Of a stretch of DNA of 6,049 nt, positions 3,615 to 6,049 are shown in pieces (the first letter of the stretch is position 1; every line of letters starts with the position of its first letter). The stretch is from Clostridia bacterium. GTDB taxonomy: Bacteria; Bacillota; Peptococcia; DRI-13; DTU073. A program made the position numbers and the translations under genes. The notes under the pieces were generated by a model. It worked only from the letters and a program-made list of their open reading frames with translations. It had not been told where the DNA came from and ran no database searches. The stretch lies in NCBI GenBank assembly GCA_028709105.1, contig JAQVYD010000078.1:1-6049 (forward strand). The letters are read 5' to 3'.

Positions 3615-6049
3615 ATGTATTCAAAGTTTACACAACGTGCCCAGCATGTTCTTTATTTGGCTGGGGAAGAAGCTAAGGTTTTAGGACATCCGGCTATTGG
3701 CACGGAACACGTTTTGCTTGGCTTATTACGTGAAAATGAAGGGATTGGCGCGAAGGCTTTAATTAATCTAGGGCTAGATTTAAATACAGTACGTAAAACA
3801 GTTACAGATTTAGTCTCTCCGGGTCATGTGATTACAGGGAAAACGAGTATTACCCCGCGGGCGAAAAGGGTGATTGAATTGGCGAATGATGAGGCGATGC
3901 GATGGGGTGTGAATTATGTAGGTACGGAGCATCTTTTGCTAGGTTTGGTCAGAGAAGGGGAAGGGGTTGCTGCTCAGGTTTTGCTCGATTTGGGCGTGAC
4001 GGCTGATGCTATCCGCAAACAGGTTTTTTCGCTTTTAGGTGGTGGAGCGATACCTGTAAATAAAAAGATGCCGGGGCAAGCCGGTGTAAGTAAAGATAAG
4101 CAAACACCTACTTTAAATGAATATGGTCGTGACCTTTCGGAATTAGTGCAGGAAGGGAAGCTTGATCCGGTGATTGGTCGGGCTAAAGAAATTGAACGAG
4201 TGATTCAGGTCTTAAGTCGGAGAACCAAGAATAATCCTGTTTTAATCGGTGATCCCGGTGTGGGAAAAACAGCTATTGCCGAAGGCTTAGCTCAGCAGAT
4301 TGTGAAGGGGAATGTGCCGGAAACGATTAAAGGGAAGCGGGTTGTGGCTTTAGATATGGGGGCTTTAGTCGCAGGTTCTAAGTATCGGGGCGAGTTTGAA
4401 GAACGCTTGAAAAAAATAATGGAAGAGATTCGGGAAAATGGGAATGTCATTCTCTTTATTGATGAAATGCATACACTTGTTGGGGCGGGGGCTGCCGAAG
4501 GGGCCATTGATGCGGCTAATATTCTTAAGCCTGCTTTAGCCAGAGGTGAATTGCAGGCCATCGGGGCCACGACAATCGATGAGTATAGAAAATATGTCGA
4601 GAAAGATGCCGCCCTAGAACGTCGCTTCCAGCCGATTATGGTAGAAGAACCGTCTAAAGAGGATACTTTGGAAGTTTTGAAGGGTTTAAGGGACCTTTAT
4701 GAAGCTCATCACCGGGTCAAGATTACAGATAAAGCCTTGCAAGCGGCAGTGGATTTTTCTGTTAGATATATTACAGATAGATTTCTTCCCGATAAGGCGA
4801 TTGATTTAATCGATGAGGCAGCTTCGAAGGTAAGATTACAAGGATTTACCACACCTCCTGATATGTATGGCTTAGAACAGAAGATGGAAAGTTTGAATAA
4901 AGAAAAAGAAGCGGCGATTATTAGTCAGGAATATGAAAAGGCGGCTGAGTTCCGAGACGAGGAGCAGAACCTGCGTAAAGAATTAGCAGAGTTTAAGGCT
5001 AGATGGGAACAGGAAAAGAGTAAGAAGACCCAAAATGTTACTGAGGAGGAAATAGCTCAGGTGGTTTCCAGTTGGACGGGGATACCTGTGCAACAGTTAA
5101 CGAGGGAAGAGTCACAACGTCTTTTGCAGATGGAAGAGTTACTGCGGCGGAGAGTTATTGGTCAGGATGAGGCCATTAAGGCTCTTTCTCGAGCAGTTAG
5201 AAGGGCTAGTGCCGGACTCAAGGATCCCCGGAGACCGATTGGTTCATTTATCTTTGCCGGACCTACAGGGGTAGGGAAGACTGAGTTAGCCAAGTCTTTA
5301 GCGGAGATTCTTTTTGGTGATGAAGAGGCCATGATTAGGCTGGATATGTCGGAATATATGGAGAAACATACGGTGGCGCGCTTAATTGGTGCTCCGCCAG
5401 GGTATGTAGGTTTTGATGAAGGAGGGCAACTAACGGAGGCAGTCAGACGTAAGCCTTATGCGGTGATACTTTTGGATGAAATAGAAAAAGCGCATACCGA
5501 TGTGTTTAACACATTACTGCAAGTGATGGAAGATGGTCGGCTTACTGATGCCAAGGGCCGTACTGTTAATTTCCGCAATACCGTAATCATTATGACCTCT
5601 AATTTAGGTGCCAATACGCTTGGTAAAGAAACAACCGTAGGTTTTGTCACGGCAGGAGATGCCCAAGATAAGTACGAACGGATGAAAAATAAGATTATGG
5701 CGGAGGTAAAGAAAGCCTTTAGACCGGAATTCCTGAACCGTCTTGATGAGATTATTGTTTTCCATGCTTTGCATAAGGAGCAACTTAAAAAGATTGTAAC
5801 GTTAATGGTTGATGATGTTATTGAACGGTTAACAGAACAAGAAATTGAAGTTGAAGTAACAGAGCGGGTGAAAGAAATAATTATCCAAGAAGGCTATAAT
5901 CCTAGTTTTGGGGCGAGACCGTTGAGACGGGCTATTCAACGGAAGATTGAAGATTGTTTATCAGAGGAATTGTTGAAAGGAACTTTTCAAAAGGGAGATA
6001 AAGTTGTTGTTGATGCGGTAGAGGATAATAAGATTACCGTACGTGTTGC
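3615..6049 (+). CDS. clpC: ClpC, AAA+ unfoldase of the ClpCP protease (3' end cut off)
   Basis: ClpC is the Hsp100 unfoldase that passes marked or adaptor-bound proteins to ClpP. The frame stays open for 811 codons to the window edge, with no stop or frameshift. ClpC proteins are usually about 810-830 residues, so only a short tail is missing. The N-terminal double Clp-N repeat (about 1-145) begins MYSKFTQRAQ. AAA module 1 has Walker A GDPGVGKT (212-219), pore-loop KYRG with Y257, Walker B D283-E284 and arginine finger R336/R337. The middle domain carries a UVR-like coiled coil (about 429-463, EYEKAAEFRD) that in Bacillus binds adaptors such as MecA or McsB. AAA module 2 has Walker A GPTGVGKT (549-556), pore tyrosine Y597 in GYVG and Walker B D621-E622. 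The VGF loop (675-677) corresponds to the ClpP-docking tripeptide. It is probably co-transcribed with ctsR-mcsA-mcsB. Confidence 0.97.
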   Translation, partial: MYSKFTQRAQHVLYLAGEEAKVLGHPAIGTEHVLLGLLRENEGIGAKALINLGLDLNTVRKTVTDLVSPGHVITGKTSITPRAKRVIELANDEAMRWGVNYVGTEHLLLGLVREGEGVAAQVLLDLGVTADAIRKQVFSLLGGGAIPVNKKMPGQAGVSKDKQTPTLNEYGRDLSELVQEGKLDPVIGRAKEIERVIQVLSRRTKNNPVLIGDPGVGKTAIAEGLAQQIVKGNVPETIKGKRVVALDMGALVAGSKYRGEFEERLKKIMEEIRENGNVILFIDEMHTLVGAGAAEGAIDAANILKPALARGELQAIGATTIDEYRKYVEKDAALERRFQPIMVEEPSKEDTLEVLKGLRDLYEAHHRVKITDKALQAAVDFSVRYITDRFLPDKAIDLIDEAASKVRLQGFTTPPDMYGLEQKMESLNKEKEAAIISQEYEKAAEFRDEEQNLRKELAEFKARWEQEKSKKTQNVTEEEIAQVVSSWTGIPVQQLTREESQRLLQMEELLRRRVIGQDEAIKALSRAVRRASAGLKDPRRPIGSFIFAGPTGVGKTELAKSLAEILFGDEEAMIRLDMSEYMEKHTVARLIGAPPGYVGFDEGGQLTEAVRRKPYAVILLDEIEKAHTDVFNTLLQVMEDGRLTDAKGRTVNFRNTVIIMTSNLGANTLGKETTVGFVTAGDAQDKYERMKNKIMAEVKKAFRPEFLNRLDEIIVFHALHKEQLKKIVTLMVDDVIERLTEQEIEVEVTERVKEIIIQEGYNPSFGARPLRRAIQRKIEDCLSEELLKGTFQKGDKVVVDAVEDNKITVRV

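Noticed and set aside
4292..4570. 92-codon open frame on the minus strand inside clpC
   Set aside because: It lies wholly opposite the Walker A to Walker B part of ClpC, has no ribosome binding site that I could see, and its translation is a low-complexity shadow rich in S, A and P.
5456..5650. 64-codon open frame on the minus strand inside clpC
   Set aside because: It is opposite the conserved second AAA module. The composition fits an antisense shadow and there is no independent gene evidence.

Overview
The window looks like a chromosomal segment from a low-to-moderate GC, probably endospore-forming member of the Bacillota (clostridial side). Three things suggest this. First, it carries the complete four-gene class III heat-shock operon ctsR-mcsA-mcsB-clpC in its usual order. 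Second, a sigma factor of the sporulation sigma-H type lies just upstream. Third, the ribosome binding sites are strong AGGAGG or AGGGGG types. No genus can be named from sequence reading alone. All protein genes are on the + strand.

Layout. Positions 1-190 hold no protein gene. They contain what looks like the decayed end of an rRNA operon: a 5S rRNA-like segment (about 53-124) that lacks most of its 5' half, then a 28-nt relic of the 3' end of a tRNA-Asn (161-188). Two intact tRNAs with encoded CCA follow: tRNA-Gly(UCC) at 192-265 and tRNA-Asn(GUU) at 371-445. The second has its own sigma-A-like promoter (TTGACA-17-TAATAT) and a rho-independent terminator. From memory, B. subtilis also has an rRNA operon just upstream of ctsR, so this neighbourhood may be old. 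A 212-codon sigma-H-family gene (660-1298) comes next, preceded by three alternating TAGGA/TCCTA half-sites at exact 11-bp spacing and followed by a hairpin. A regulatory region (1335-1505) then leads into the operon, which runs past the right edge; clpC is cut close to its expected end.

How the genes work together. CtsR is the repressor. Its heptad operator (GGTCAGT-AAA-GGTCAGG, 1482-1498) lies between the -10 element and the ctsR start codon and reaches into the ribosome binding site. McsA (zinc-finger and UVR adaptor) activates McsB, the protein-arginine kinase. In Bacillus, heat or protein damage inactivates CtsR, and McsB marks proteins with phosphoarginine for the ClpC unfoldase, which feeds ClpP. 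Every catalytic and interface motif I checked is present, so the module looks functional.

The core operon is well known and I see no wholly new system. The less ordinary signals are: a second, diverged copy of the CtsR heptad architecture about 117 bp upstream (1365-1381); the 11-bp-phased TAGGA triplet before the sigma gene; the divergent sigma-H-like gene in this unusual place; and the rRNA/tRNA relics at the left edge.
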